Positions 17,999 through 27,900 of a stretch of DNA of 64,000 bases are shown one piece after another. The stretch's first letter is position 1; each line of letters begins with the position of its first letter. The notes beneath the pieces are model-generated. The model saw only the letters and a program-made list of their open reading frames with translations, was not told the DNA's origin and did not search any database. The stretch covers positions 28,069 to 92,068 of the forward strand of contig JAEZTQ010000038.1 in assembly GCA_023443625.1 (NCBI GenBank). The letters run 5' to 3'. The translations under genes were made by a program, and so were the position numbers. Origin of the DNA: Bacillota bacterium. Its GTDB lineage: Bacteria > Bacillota_A > Clostridia > Lachnospirales > Lachnospiraceae.

Positions 17999-20356
17999 TT
18001 ATACAAATAGTTCACATGGAGTAATCTTTTTCACTGATCTTGAAACTAGGATAGTAAAAAGTATGGAATATACGGAAATAGATATAAACACTGTAAGTAG
18101 TAATAAAGGATTTATTATAAAATGGCAGTTCATAATACCATTGGCCGCTAAAAGGATGGAAAGAATAGGATTGATGAAATAGGCGGCCAGTATTGTTCCT
18201 ACTAATGCACCAAGAATACATACAGGGGAGAAGCTCGCTAACATCTGCATGACCAATTGCTTTGTAGTAAATCCCATAGCCTTAGCAATACCCATATTAA
18301 TCCTTTCCTTTATAAGCTTAATCTTTATGAGTAAATAGATAATTATGGTGATAATTCCTAAAGTTATAGCTATACATCCAAAACAAACTCCTATTATGGC
18401 CTTCGTAAAGGATGCCAATATAGTATCAAATTCCTCCTCCATATTTCTTGCAAAAAGAGTAGTCCCTCTATAATTTTCCTCAATGATTTCCTTCACTTCA
18501 TTGATATCCTCATTGTCTTTAAGATAAATATATAAATCGGAAGGAAGGAAATTAGGATTTATTCTTTTCATGCCTTCCTCTGTTATGGAGGCACCCCTGC
18601 CCAGATTATTGGTTTGTTGTGAAAGCCCAACGACGATAAACTCTACTTCTATGTCATTGACCTTTAAGGTTATAACATCCCCTAGTTTCGCCTTTAATTG
18701 CTTGGCTATCAGTCCTGTTAATGTGATTTCATTATCATGGATGGGATTTCTTCCCTCAACTATGGTATCAATCTCTAGGTCACCAAAATTATTACATACC
18801 TTGACAATGGGTGTGGCCTCCCTATTCCCTAAATAGGTGGTCATATTAACACCTGCCATTCGAATCGTTTTTCTTACTTCCTCCATTTTACCAATTTCTT
18901 CAAATATCTGCTCTACATCCTCCCCATAATAGGAAGCCATGACTTGAGATTTTTCTATGCCAACTAACCTGAGAAAAGCCCTATTATCAACATTAAAATT
19001 ATAATTAGCGGTGAAAGAGAACACAGCAACAAAGGTTAGCAAAGTGACTATGATAAATACCATGATATTTTGTTTCCTACTTTGGAGCAAAGTCTTCAAA
19101 CCTACAGTCGTATTAAGACTTAAGGTACTTTTTGATAAAGGAAGATGATTTTTCTTAAAATTATGAGTATTAATCCCACTTCGCAGGGCTACAATGGGGG
19201 TTATCTTCTTTAATTTAGCCGCTGTTAGATAGGTAATTCCAAGTACTGTAACAAGGATTAGAACCATATCTATTACAAAGGCTGTAAAACTAAATTCACT
19301 GCTCCATCTTAAACCAATGGAGGAGGATGCCAAATTAGTAATGATCCCCGTACCAGATATTGCAACAATTAATCCTAAGATGATTCCTATAAGTGCCACT
19401 AGGGTAAATTGTAGGACAGTACTAAATACCAGTTCTCTTCCTGTATATCCCAAGGCTTCCAAGGAACCTATATTTTTTATATTTCCTTCTATATAGGTAA
19501 CGATTGCAAACCGAATCACTGTTAGAGCAATCAGCATAATGATAATGGAAAAGGCAATGATAATTACCATGATTAATATGATAAATATACTCACACCAGT
19601 TTTCATGGATTCATAATTCATTGTGATCATATCCGCTGGTGCCCCTTCTAATTTATCATTTAATATTTTGATAAACTTATTTTCATAGACAGAGGCATCC
19701 ATACCTGGATCTATTTTGCTTTTTATCAAGCTATATTGGTTGCCCTCTACTCGCTGATAGAGTTTTTGAAATTCTTCACCAAAGATATAACATTTATAGA
19801 AGGTAATATTAGAGGGTGTGGCAAACATAACGTCTTCCGCAAAGCCATAGATGATATATTTACTTTCTATACCATTTGCCTTGATGACAATTTCATCCCC
19901 TGTGTTGTAACCTCCCGCAATCTTTAAATAATAGGGTAAAACAATGGAATTAGGTAACTTTTCTTCGCTCTCTAAGATAATTTTTAACTTTGAGATACTC
20001 TCCTTAGTATCCCCATTTAAAAAGACAAACTCCATATTTTGTGCCTTACTATTTTGGGTCAGATCTTCTATAGATCCATGGAGAGATACTACCTCCATCT
20101 TTTCGTAGGCAGTGTATCCCCCCACCTCTTCATAAATACCATAAATTAAATCATCATAGTCCTTTGAAGCTAGAGTTGAAAAATCCGAACCATTTAATGT
20201 CTGGTTTTTCTCATCTAAAAATGTATTCATCTTCAGCATAACACTGGCCCCGACATATAATAAAATAGCAGAAAACATAATCAGTACCACTAAAGTTAGC
20301 ATCATACTTTTATTTTTATTGATATTACTCTTTGCAATCATAAGAAGCTTCATCAT
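17999..20356 (-). CDS. Large FtsX/MacB-like ABC permease
   Basis: 785 residues if started at the ATG that forms TAATG with the ATPase stop; ATGs at 20362 and 20353 are alternatives, and the ribosome site is weak (GGGATGG), which suggests translational coupling. Two FtsX domains are visible. A helix near residues 15-35 is followed by an extracellular domain of about 230 residues, then three helices (about 260-390). A helix near 430 and a second extracellular domain (about 455-650) precede three C-terminal helices. This is the two-domain layout of macrolide/peptide and lipoprotein exporters, distinct from the BceB-type permease nearby. The substrate is unknown, possibly antimicrobial peptides. 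Confidence 0.85.
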   Translation of the reverse strand: MMKLLMIAKSNINKNKSMMLTLVVLIMFSAILLYVGASVMLKMNTFLDEKNQTLNGSDFSTLASKDYDDLIYGIYEEVGGYTAYEKMEVVSLHGSIEDLTQNSKAQNMEFVFLNGDTKESISKLKIILESEEKLPNSIVLPYYLKIAGGYNTGDEIVIKANGIESKYIIYGFAEDVMFATPSNITFYKCYIFGEEFQKLYQRVEGNQYSLIKSKIDPGMDASVYENKFIKILNDKLEGAPADMITMNYESMKTGVSIFIILIMVIIIAFSIIIMLIALTVIRFAIVTYIEGNIKNIGSLEALGYTGRELVFSTVLQFTLVALIGIILGLIVAISGTGIITNLASSSIGLRWSSEFSFTAFVIDMVLILVTVLGITYLTAAKLKKITPIVALRSGINTHNFKKNHLPLSKSTLSLNTTVGLKTLLQSRKQNIMVFIIVTLLTFVAVFSFTANYNFNVDNRAFLRLVGIEKSQVMASYYGEDVEQIFEEIGKMEEVRKTIRMAGVNMTTYLGNREATPIVKVCNNFGDLEIDTIVEGRNPIHDNEITLTGLIAKQLKAKLGDVITLKVNDIEVEFIVVGLSQQTNNLGRGASITEEGMKRINPNFLPSDLYIYLKDNEDINEVKEIIEENYRGTTLFARNMEEEFDTILASFTKAIIGVCFGCIAITLGIITIIIYLLIKIKLIKERINMGIAKAMGFTTKQLVMQMLASFSPVCILGALVGTILAAYFINPILSILLAANGIMNCHFIINPLLLLTVFISISVYSILFTILVSRSVKKITPCELFV

Positions 20357-21111
20357 TACCATCCCATTTCTTCTAAAAATTCTCTTATTTTCTTATGTCT
20401 TACTTCATCACCCTTTTGATAAAAGCCTGGATTACATTCATCAATAATTACCCCATCTTTAAGATACAAGATTCGATTGGCCCTTCTAGCGGTTTTTATA
20501 TCATGCGTCACCATTAAAACACTTTGCCCATCCTCATTAATCTGTGTTAGCACATCCAGTACATTGGTTGCATTCTGTGAATTTAAAGCCCCCGTAGGCT
20601 CATCGGCAAAGACTATCTCTGGAGAATTGATTAATGCACGAACGATAGCAGCTCTTTGTGCTTCCCCACCAGATAGCTGACTTGGGAATTTATGATAACA
20701 CTCCTCATCAAGTCCTACAGCATGAAGCATATCTTCAGCCTTCTTCTTTAGCCCCTTTCTATCCTTACTTACCAGTAATCCACTAATTAAGATATTGTCC
20801 ATCACACTCATGGTGTCATTTAAATACATCTGCTGAAATACAAAGCCACAGTGTTTTCTTCGAAAGATTGCCAACTTATCATTATTATATTGGCTAATCT
20901 CCTCCTTCTTATATTTAATACTTCCTAGGGAGGGCTTATCCATACCGGATAAGGCATATAAAAGGGTGGACTTTCCTGATCCGGAATTACCCATAATAAC
21001 AGTAAAGTCCCCCTCATATATTTCAATATTTAAGTTTCGCAGCACGTGCTGCATTGTACTCCCATTAGAATAGGATTTGCATAAGTTCTTTGCTTCTAAA
21101 ATCGTATTCAC
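20356..21111 (-). CDS. ABC transporter ATP-binding protein (MacB/LolD type)
   Basis: 251 residues from the GTG at 21111, which has GGAGGAG upstream; an in-frame ATG at 21153 falls inside the hairpin of the repeat element and lacks a site. Walker A is GNSGSGKST, signature LSGGEAQRAAIV, Walker B IVFADEPTGALNS and switch MVTHD. It is encoded directly upstream of the 785-residue permease. Response regulator and kinase genes lie further upstream, but an intrinsic terminator and the three-hairpin repeat separate them, so the ABC pair probably has its own promoter. Confidence 0.92.
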   Translation of the reverse strand: MNTILEAKNLCKSYSNGSTMQHVLRNLNIEIYEGDFTVIMGNSGSGKSTLLYALSGMDKPSLGSIKYKKEEISQYNNDKLAIFRRKHCGFVFQQMYLNDTMSVMDNILISGLLVSKDRKGLKKKAEDMLHAVGLDEECYHKFPSQLSGGEAQRAAIVRALINSPEIVFADEPTGALNSQNATNVLDVLTQINEDGQSVLMVTHDIKTARRANRILYLKDGVIIDECNPGFYQKGDEVRHKKIREFLEEMGW

Positions 21112-21136
21112 TCTTTCTCCTCCTATAACAGAACAA

Positions 21137-21259
21137 AGAATGTGCCTTGGCACATTCTCCGCACCCGAGCGGATTGCGAAGCAATATACTTCCTTGCCGC
21201 GAGGTGCGCATCCTAATTTTTTTATTTTATAGGACGCACTTTCCTATAAAATAAAAAAA
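21137..21259 (+). repeat. Three-hairpin interspersed repeat, copy 2
   Basis: Hairpin A is a perfect AGAATGTGCC-TT-GGCACATTCT (21137-21158). Hairpin B (21160-21208) matches copy 1 at 45 of 49 positions and pairs better (GCGG/CCGC in place of GGGG/CCGC). Hairpin C (21217-21259) is a perfect 17-bp AT-rich stem with loop ACGCACTTT. The element sits in the 5' region of the ABC operon, but in the opposite orientation relative to the gene compared with copy 1. Confidence 0.85.
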
Positions 21260-21294
21260 GACTATAGACTGATATCCTCAGCTCTTATAGTCTT
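21258..21294 (-). terminator. Terminator of the second regulator-kinase operon
   Basis: On the minus strand, stem AAGACTATA/TATAGTCTT (21294-21286 with 21266-21258) is followed by a run of T residues that is also one arm of hairpin C of the repeat. It lies about 160 bases beyond the kinase stop. Confidence 0.75.
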
Positions 21295-21456
21295 ATTATA
21301 GCTTTTATATCTTAGCAAGTCTTTTCTCAGAAATTATCAATTCCTTACCAAATCCTTAATTTTGTTACAGTTTAGAAATACAACAGAATTGAAGACTCTT
21401 GTACAAGTCTACTTGCATACAAGGAGTTTTCACATTCTATTATAGGGCGCTCGGCC

Positions 21457-22689
21457 TTATGTCTTTTTAATCATCAGCTTTACAACAAATCCCTTGTCCA
21501 CCCTGCATTCAATGGAACCTTGCATTCCCTCCATAAAGACCTTGGCAAGATAAAGTCCCAAGCCTGAGCCTGAATGAGAAGCAGAATTCTCACCCCGAAA
21601 GAACTTCTCATATATTAAAGGCATATCTGTCTCATTAATTCCAGTTCCATAATCTCTAATCACTATCTCTATAAATCTCTCATTCTCACCATAGCTTATA
21701 TCTATTCTGGAATTAGCATATTTATAGGAATTATTAATAACATTGTCTATGACCTGATTTAATCTTAACTTGTCACAATAAATAAGACATCCTGGTATAC
21801 TGTTATTGATATGGATTTTGCCATAATAATTTAAATCCTCAAACATAGGAGCAATGATAGTACTATATTCCTCCTTAGGTTCTATTTTCAAAACCTCCAG
21901 CTCTTCTAAGGTGGCATGGAACATATTGCTGATTAGTTTATCAATGATATCTGCTTTCTGTTCAATGGTTTGAAGTTTCATTACTGTCTCTTCTTCTTTG
22001 ACCTTCACCTCTAAGAGTTCACATATGGCCTTAATAGTGGCTACAGGTGTTTTGATATCATGGGACAATCCTGCTACCAGTTCTTTTTTACTGATATTCG
22101 CTTGATATTCACCCATTCTTGCCCTCTTTAATTCAGTTCTCATCATATCAAAGCTTTCAGTAAAGGCTCCAAAATAATTCTCCTTCTCCATAGCCAAACC
22201 AACGTCCAGATCCCCAGAGGCTACATTATTTGCAAAGCGCTCCAGCTTCTTAAAGGGGCGCAGAATTCTTCCATAAATATAAAAAGAAATAGCATATATT
22301 AAGATAAGAACTATAACAAAAGTTAATGAAAGGATAAGGGAGAGTTTCTTCTTTAGCTCTATAAAGGAAGTAGAATTGGCAGGAAGAATAATTTTTCCAA
22401 GTAACTTATCGTCCTCCATATAATCCAGGATAATATCAGAATTTTTAATTGCAGCATTCAATTCATTACTATACCCTGAATCTTTTCTCATAATAATCCT
22501 ACAGCCATATTTTACTTCAGCCTCTGTTATGCTCTTGGTATTTATCTCTTTTTCAATCTTCTTAGATAAATCATTCATCTCTATCATATCACAGGCATTA
22601 TAATTTAGAGAAAGAATATAGGATTGGGCAAGTACAAAAGTAATGAGGAGAAATATACTTATGAGAATAAGGACTGATTTAAGTTTCAT
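21457..22689 (-). CDS. Sensor histidine kinase with extracellular domain and HAMP
   Basis: 410 residues. Helix 1 spans about 5-25, an extracellular segment of about 90 residues follows, and helix 2 spans about 116-138. HAMP (RPFKKLERFANNVASGDLDV) comes next, then an H-box LVAGLSHDIKTPVATI with His about residue 210. N-box is LNQVIDNVINNSYKYANS; G-boxes are DYGTGINETD and GSGLGLYLAKVFMEG. Its start overlaps the regulator stop by 4 bases (ATGA). Unlike the BceS-like kinase at 15980, it has a true sensor domain. It probably controls the ABC genes downstream, by gene order only. Confidence 0.9.
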   Translation of the reverse strand: MKLKSVLILISIFLLITFVLAQSYILSLNYNACDMIEMNDLSKKIEKEINTKSITEAEVKYGCRIIMRKDSGYSNELNAAIKNSDIILDYMEDDKLLGKIILPANSTSFIELKKKLSLILSLTFVIVLILIYAISFYIYGRILRPFKKLERFANNVASGDLDVGLAMEKENYFGAFTESFDMMRTELKRARMGEYQANISKKELVAGLSHDIKTPVATIKAICELLEVKVKEEETVMKLQTIEQKADIIDKLISNMFHATLEELEVLKIEPKEEYSTIIAPMFEDLNYYGKIHINNSIPGCLIYCDKLRLNQVIDNVINNSYKYANSRIDISYGENERFIEIVIRDYGTGINETDMPLIYEKFFRGENSASHSGSGLGLYLAKVFMEGMQGSIECRVDKGFVVKLMIKKT

Positions 22690-23357
22690 AACTCTAACAT
22701 ATAGCCAACTCCCCAGATGGTCTTAATGAATTTAGGTTCATTGGGATTCTCCTCAATTTTTTCTCTTATCTTTCGAATATGAACATTTAAGGTTCCATCA
22801 CTAAAGAACTCATCGCCCCAAACCTTTACGAATAATTCCTCCTTGGAGACTACCTTGTTACGGTTGTGATACAAATAAGCAAATAACTTATATTCTTTAT
22901 TCTTTAAAATTATCTCCTTACCCTCAATATAGATTTTACGAGTATTTTCATCGATTACGATGGGTTCTGAAATCTCTTTTACAGCTCCTGTTCTATCAAG
23001 ACGCTTTAAAATCACCTTTACCTTGGCCAATAAGACACTAAGAGAATAGGGTTTTTTTATGTAGTCATCACCACCAATATTAAGGGCGATTAAAATATCA
23101 TCGTCACTCTGTCTTGCACTGATAAATAGAATGGGAATATCTATATCCTCTCTTAATCTCTTACAGAGTGTAAATCCGCTCTCATTCATTAGATTGATGT
23201 CTAAGAGAATAGCCTTTACCTGATTCTCCTGTAGGAATTCCAAGCATCCTTTAGAATCCCCTACATAGGCAGAGCTAACACCGAACATATTAAAATACTC
23301 ACAGGTGGCTGCTGCCAAATCTGTTTCATCATCTATGATAAGACAATCATATTTCAT
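22686..23357 (-). CDS. OmpR-family response regulator
   Basis: 223 residues. The receiver domain has the acidic pair DD at 9-10, phospho-acceptor Asp about 53 (LLDINLMNESG), switch region FISARQSDDD and Lys in YIKKPYS. A winged-helix domain spans about 130-223 (LKNKEYKLFAYLYHN, LNVHIRKIREKIEENPNEPK). Cognate partner of the overlapping kinase gene at 21457. Confidence 0.93.
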   Translation of the reverse strand: MKYDCLIIDDETDLAAATCEYFNMFGVSSAYVGDSKGCLEFLQENQVKAILLDINLMNESGFTLCKRLREDIDIPILFISARQSDDDILIALNIGGDDYIKKPYSLSVLLAKVKVILKRLDRTGAVKEISEPIVIDENTRKIYIEGKEIILKNKEYKLFAYLYHNRNKVVSKEELFVKVWGDEFFSDGTLNVHIRKIREKIEENPNEPKFIKTIWGVGYMLEL

Positions 23358-23453
23358 TATGGGTCCCTCTTCTTAACAGTGATATAATCCTTAAAATCTT
23401 TAATAATCCATTTGTCATAGTATGCTCATAGCTTGGGCTTTCGTAGCTAGTGC

Positions 23454-24593
23454 TTAAAATTTCTTACCATTATTCTTAGCTATTTTCTTCTGGCAATTCT
23501 TATTTGCAAGTAAGGTGTTTAAATTATAATAGATACTGCCTGTCACCTGACTATATTTCTTATTAATTTTAAATTGCTTATCAATTTGTTTTGCAACCAC
23601 ATCTCGATATATACCATGACTGATATATAGCTGAACCTTCGTTCCTTCTACTTGATTAGACCACCATTTTACCAAGGTCTCATAATCAGCTGATTTATGT
23701 CCTATCTCCCAGTAAATCTGTGGAGAAATATAATCAATCCAGCCATTTTTTATCCAAGCTCTTGAATCTGCGTAGACAGAATAATAGGATTGATTTCCTG
23801 ATGTATCAGAACCTGTGGGATCATCTGATTTGTTCTTCCATATGCCACCGGGGCTAATTCCAAACAAAACATCTTCCTTGGTTTTCTTAATAACCTCACT
23901 CACCTGTTTAATCAAATCATTTACATGCTTTCTTCGATTATTGGCTACCTTCCCATCCTTATCCTCACCCTTTGGCAGCGGATAATAGGATGGATAGAAA
24001 TAATCATCAAAGACAATGGCATCCACTGCATAGTTCTCAACGATTTCTTTTACTGAATCCACAATATGTTTTTTGACTTCTTTGGAGGCGGGATTATAAT
24101 ATAGGGCATTATTATGTTTTATGAGCCATTTTGGATTTAACCTTGCCGGATGTGTTTTAATGAGCTTCTTCACATCCAAACCAGGAGTGGTAACTCTATA
24201 GGGATTTAGCCATGCATGAAATTGCATACCCCTGCTATGGGCTTCCTCTATCATAAAAGCCATGGGATCATATCCAGGATCTTTCCCCTGAACTCCTGTA
24301 AGTACATCGGACCAGGGATTAATTTTTGATTTATATAGGGCATCTGCTTTCGGGCGTACCTGAACAATAACAGTATTGATGCCAAGAGCTTCTAACTGAT
24401 CCAGTCTATCAATAAACTCTTTCTGCTGGGCTTTTGCATCATCCTTGGTATAGGGAAAATCAATGTTATATACCGTTGCGATCCACACTGCCTGCATAGT
24501 ATCCTCTACTTTTGCGGCAGAAACATTTTCGGTAAACAAAATTAATACTAGAACTAAGGTAATTATTATCTTGCGTACTCTCTTCAACTTCAT
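23454..24593 (-). CDS. Secreted GHL10/DUF187 family glycoside-hydrolase-like protein (YngK type)
   Basis: 379 residues. A signal peptide ends near VSAAK (residue about 27). The rest is a TIM-barrel of the GHL10 (glycosyl hydrolase-like 10) family, with motifs MQAVWIATVYNIDFP, GINTVIVQVRPKADALY, QFHAWLNPYR, DAIVFDDYFYP and DYISPQIYWEIGH. The Asp-Asp pair in FDDYFYP and the Glu in IYWE are the likely active-site acids. Relatives act on cell-wall or plant glycans, but activity is not established for most. The ATG at 24593 has AAGGAG 3 bases upstream. Single-gene unit between the regulator operon and the giant surface protein. Confidence 0.87.
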   Translation of the reverse strand: MKLKRVRKIIITLVLVLILFTENVSAAKVEDTMQAVWIATVYNIDFPYTKDDAKAQQKEFIDRLDQLEALGINTVIVQVRPKADALYKSKINPWSDVLTGVQGKDPGYDPMAFMIEEAHSRGMQFHAWLNPYRVTTPGLDVKKLIKTHPARLNPKWLIKHNNALYYNPASKEVKKHIVDSVKEIVENYAVDAIVFDDYFYPSYYPLPKGEDKDGKVANNRRKHVNDLIKQVSEVIKKTKEDVLFGISPGGIWKNKSDDPTGSDTSGNQSYYSVYADSRAWIKNGWIDYISPQIYWEIGHKSADYETLVKWWSNQVEGTKVQLYISHGIYRDVVAKQIDKQFKINKKYSQVTGSIYYNLNTLLANKNCQKKIAKNNGKKF

Positions 24594-24713
24594 TTCTCCT
24601 TATGTGGTCAAGTATGTAATTAAAATGTCTTTATCTATTTGTATCATAAACTATCTAAATACATAAATCAACCAAAAGAAATAGCTCGTGTAGGGATAAG
24701 TATTGCCAAAAAA

Positions 24714-24760
24714 GGACTTACACAAAAGGGCTTCTTTAAGAAACCCTTTCGTATAAGTCC
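24714..24760 (-). terminator. Terminator downstream of the giant surface-protein gene
   Basis: Stem GGACTTACACAAAAGGG with CCCTTTCGTATAAGTCC, followed on the minus strand by a T-run (24713-24707). It is the left-copy equivalent of the HAD terminator at 31501-31547. Confidence 0.75.
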
Positions 24761-24803
24761 TGACTAGTTAGTACAAAACTTAACCTATATTCATCACTGA
24801 TTC

Positions 24804-24857
24804 CTACAAATCAAAATGCTTACTTAAAGTATGTGCTATTCCATCCTCATTATGGGA
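24804..24857 (-). pseudogene. C-terminal remnant of a Cof-type HAD phosphatase
   Basis: The minus strand reads SHNEDGIAHTLSKHFDL then a stop at 24804-24806, against SNNEDGIAHTLSKYFNL at the end of the intact HAD gene (31591-32400). Similarity stops abruptly upstream near 24857. The amino-acid changes suggest a diverged paralogue rather than a recent copy. Confidence 0.75.
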
Positions 24858-24921
24858 TTGATTTGTAAATTAATCATTACTAATTAAATCTAATGACATA
24901 ATAATATTGGGTTAGTACGAA

Positions 24922-27900
24922 CTATTCAACTACAACTTTAACCTTAACAACAATATCTCCTGCTGTTGCAACAACATAATCTGTTCCCTTTGATACAGCA
25001 GTTGCATAACCTGTGTTTTTGTTAATCACTATTACATCTTTTTTTAAAGTTTTCCAAGTGACCTTATCTGCAGCCAAGCCGTAAACCTTAGCTTTAAAGG
25101 TATAGGCTCCGCCTTCCTTCATTGAATTAGTACTTTTTACCAACGATATATATGGCTTCTTCACAGTTATCGTTGTCTTGAAGATCTTAACCTCGCCATT
25201 ATAAAGAGTGACTTTGGTAGTAATAACTGTTGTTCCAACACCTTTCGCTGTGATCTTTCCCTTCGCATTTACAGTAGCTACGGATTTTTTACTGGAGGAA
25301 TACGAAACAGTGACTGCCCCCACAGCGCTACTGGATGTTTTGTCCTTTTGGCTCTTAACCTGTTCTAAAGTTACAGGTAAATTCACCTTTATTGTTGCAG
25401 ATGTATCTTTAGTCCCGCCTACATATAAAGTCTTTTTAGCCGGTGTTATGCTGATTTGGCTTGTTAAAGAGGCTACTACATCTCCAGCTACTTCCTTAGG
25501 AAGTACAACATAATCAGAGCATTGAAGAATATTAATGGTAATATATCCATCCTTATCAACCACAATCTTAGAGCTATAAGGTAAAACTTCTAACTTTCCA
25601 GAAGTTGTGTTATTATGATACAGATAGACCTCAGTTCCGGCTTTCATACCTTCCTGATTACCAACATAAATTCTTACAGTTGCCTGAGACGGTAATATAC
25701 CTTCATGGCTAAAATTTATAACCAAACCATTTGATACATCCTGATTCAGTAGTTCATTTAACTTAGAATCACTGCTTAATGCTTTCACCTCTAAGTAAAG
25801 ATTAACTTTTGTTAATTCCTTATTAGAATTTGCAAGGTTTTTTCCGCTAAATGTCCAGGAATACTGTTCCTTACCTTCATCATTTGTTATAGAGACGGTT
25901 ATGTCCTTACCTGTCTCTTTCGCAACTGCTAATATTTTCTTGTCTAACTCCATATTTAAATCAATGTTAGAATCTTCTGTTTTCGCCACACTTACTGTTA
26001 CATTTACTGCTCTTGTAGCTTCTGCTTTCATCTGCTCTAGTAATTTATCAGAGAATATCGAAAGTGTTGCTTCTTTTATTTCTGTCCCAGTCTGTGCCTT
26101 AACATCAACTTTCACTTCAACAAATACATTACCCTTATCATCTGCTTTTCCTACACTATAGGTTACTGTACCGTCTACACCTTTTAACTTACCAATCTCC
26201 ATGCCAGGTGTTGGAACCTTCGTTGGTTCTGGTGTTACCGTTGGCTCCGGTGTTTCTGTTGGTCTTGGTGTCTCTGTTGGTCTTGGTGTCTCTGTTGGTC
26301 TTGGTGTTGTTGGTGTTGGTTCTGGCTCTGTTGGTGTTGGTTCAGGCTCTGCTACCGGCGTGCCGTTTACAACTACTTCTGAGGATTTATTTCCTTTCAT
26401 ATCTAAGGCTTCTAATACGATTGTATACTCTTTATCATTGGTAAGCCCTTTGAAAGTAACAGTCTGTACACCAGCATCTACATTCTGAGTTGTTATTTCC
26501 TCTCCAGTTACAAGTATCTCTTTCAAATCATCATCTGCTGGATCTGTCCAGGTAATTGTTAACTGTCCATCACCTGCTATTACAGATGGACTAGTTACCT
26601 TTCCAGGTGCTGTGATATCCTCTACAACTTTAACATCACAGGTTACAGTATAATTTCCATCTACAGTAGTAGCTGTTATAGTAGTACTGCCAATACCTAT
26701 AGGAGTTACCTTTCCATCAACTACAGTTGCGATACTGGGATCACCTGTGGACCATATAATATTTTTTATGGAAGCACCTGTAGGGTTTAATGTAGGTATA
26801 AGCTTTTTAGAAGAGCCTTCCAAGTTCAACTCTAATTCATCCACATCAAAAGAAATACCACCTACAGGAATAACATTTCTTGTTAAGGAAAATTCGTCAA
26901 TTTGTACCCATTGATTAGCAGGTGAATCGGAGTAAAGTCCTACTTCACATTGGCCATTAGTAACTTCAATGTTTTGAATAATAACCTGTGTCCAATTATC
27001 AATTGGAGTTTTTAGAGAATAGGATTTCTGTTCGCCTCCATAATTTTTAACATATAGGTCACAAATATTTTGTCCACCACTACTCTTTACCCATGCTTTT
27101 AGGGTATAAGTACCATTAGGTAGATTTTTTACTTCTTGCTTTAAGGTAGCGTTGTAATAGACATCAGCCTTTTGCTGCATTACAAACTGACCTATTTTTG
27201 AGCCTGTTACATCAATATTTGCATTGACTCCACCACCTAAGGAATCTGATGCTTCCCATCCTACAAAGGTGCCTACCTTAACGCGGTCAGCTTCAAATTC
27301 AGGGTTATTCAGATAGTTATTGCCTGATGCTACTTCCCAAGTACCTTCTTCCACATTAAGGTGCCATTGACTCAGGTTGTTAAATGTTGGTTTATGACCT
27401 TCAAAGCTTAGAGGTACCCATTGATTATAGCCTTGTCCATTACCTGCAAAGTCTGACCAACGGTCGCCGCAATCAAGAACCATGGTATCTTCTGTTCCCT
27501 GAATTGTTACAAAGAAACCTGTTTGTGAAACGTGAGAGTAATTATCTGAGGAACCTTCCATTACATATGGAATATTTATATTCTCCCTGGTGTGCTGGAT
27601 ATCATATGGTCCATTAATATTGTCAGCCTCAAGAACATAGCTATGGGATGAATCCCAGCCATATAAATCTGAGCCTACAAAATAATAATGACCATTGTAT
27701 TTAAACATACAGTTTCCTTCAATACCACCCTTATCCTTGATACCCAGAGTACCGTCTTCTCGTATATATTCTCTTTTATTATCATAGTAAATATGCTTTA
27801 TATTATCACTATCTATATCTAGGAAATCTGATTCACGGAGAGGTGCAACATACAGATGAGATCTACCACTGGTGCTTGAGCAGATAATATATGCTTTACC

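Larger units (their letters stand above)
24702..24857. repeat. Direct repeat, left copy (about 156 bp)
   Basis: About 92% identical to 31490-31645, same orientation. It contains a terminator hairpin and the last codons of a HAD-phosphatase gene. Together the two copies bracket the giant gene at 24922-31098. Confidence 0.9.

Noticed and set aside
26220..26345. Short tandem repeat that could suggest a CRISPR-like array
   Set aside because: The repeats are contiguous codons for PRPTETP units with no spacers and stay in the coding frame.
26201..26488. Open frames rich in Gly/Val/Ser or Leu/Val repeats on the plus strand
   Set aside because: They are the antisense of the Pro/Thr/Glu linker of the giant protein; the periodicity comes from that linker and there is no start context.
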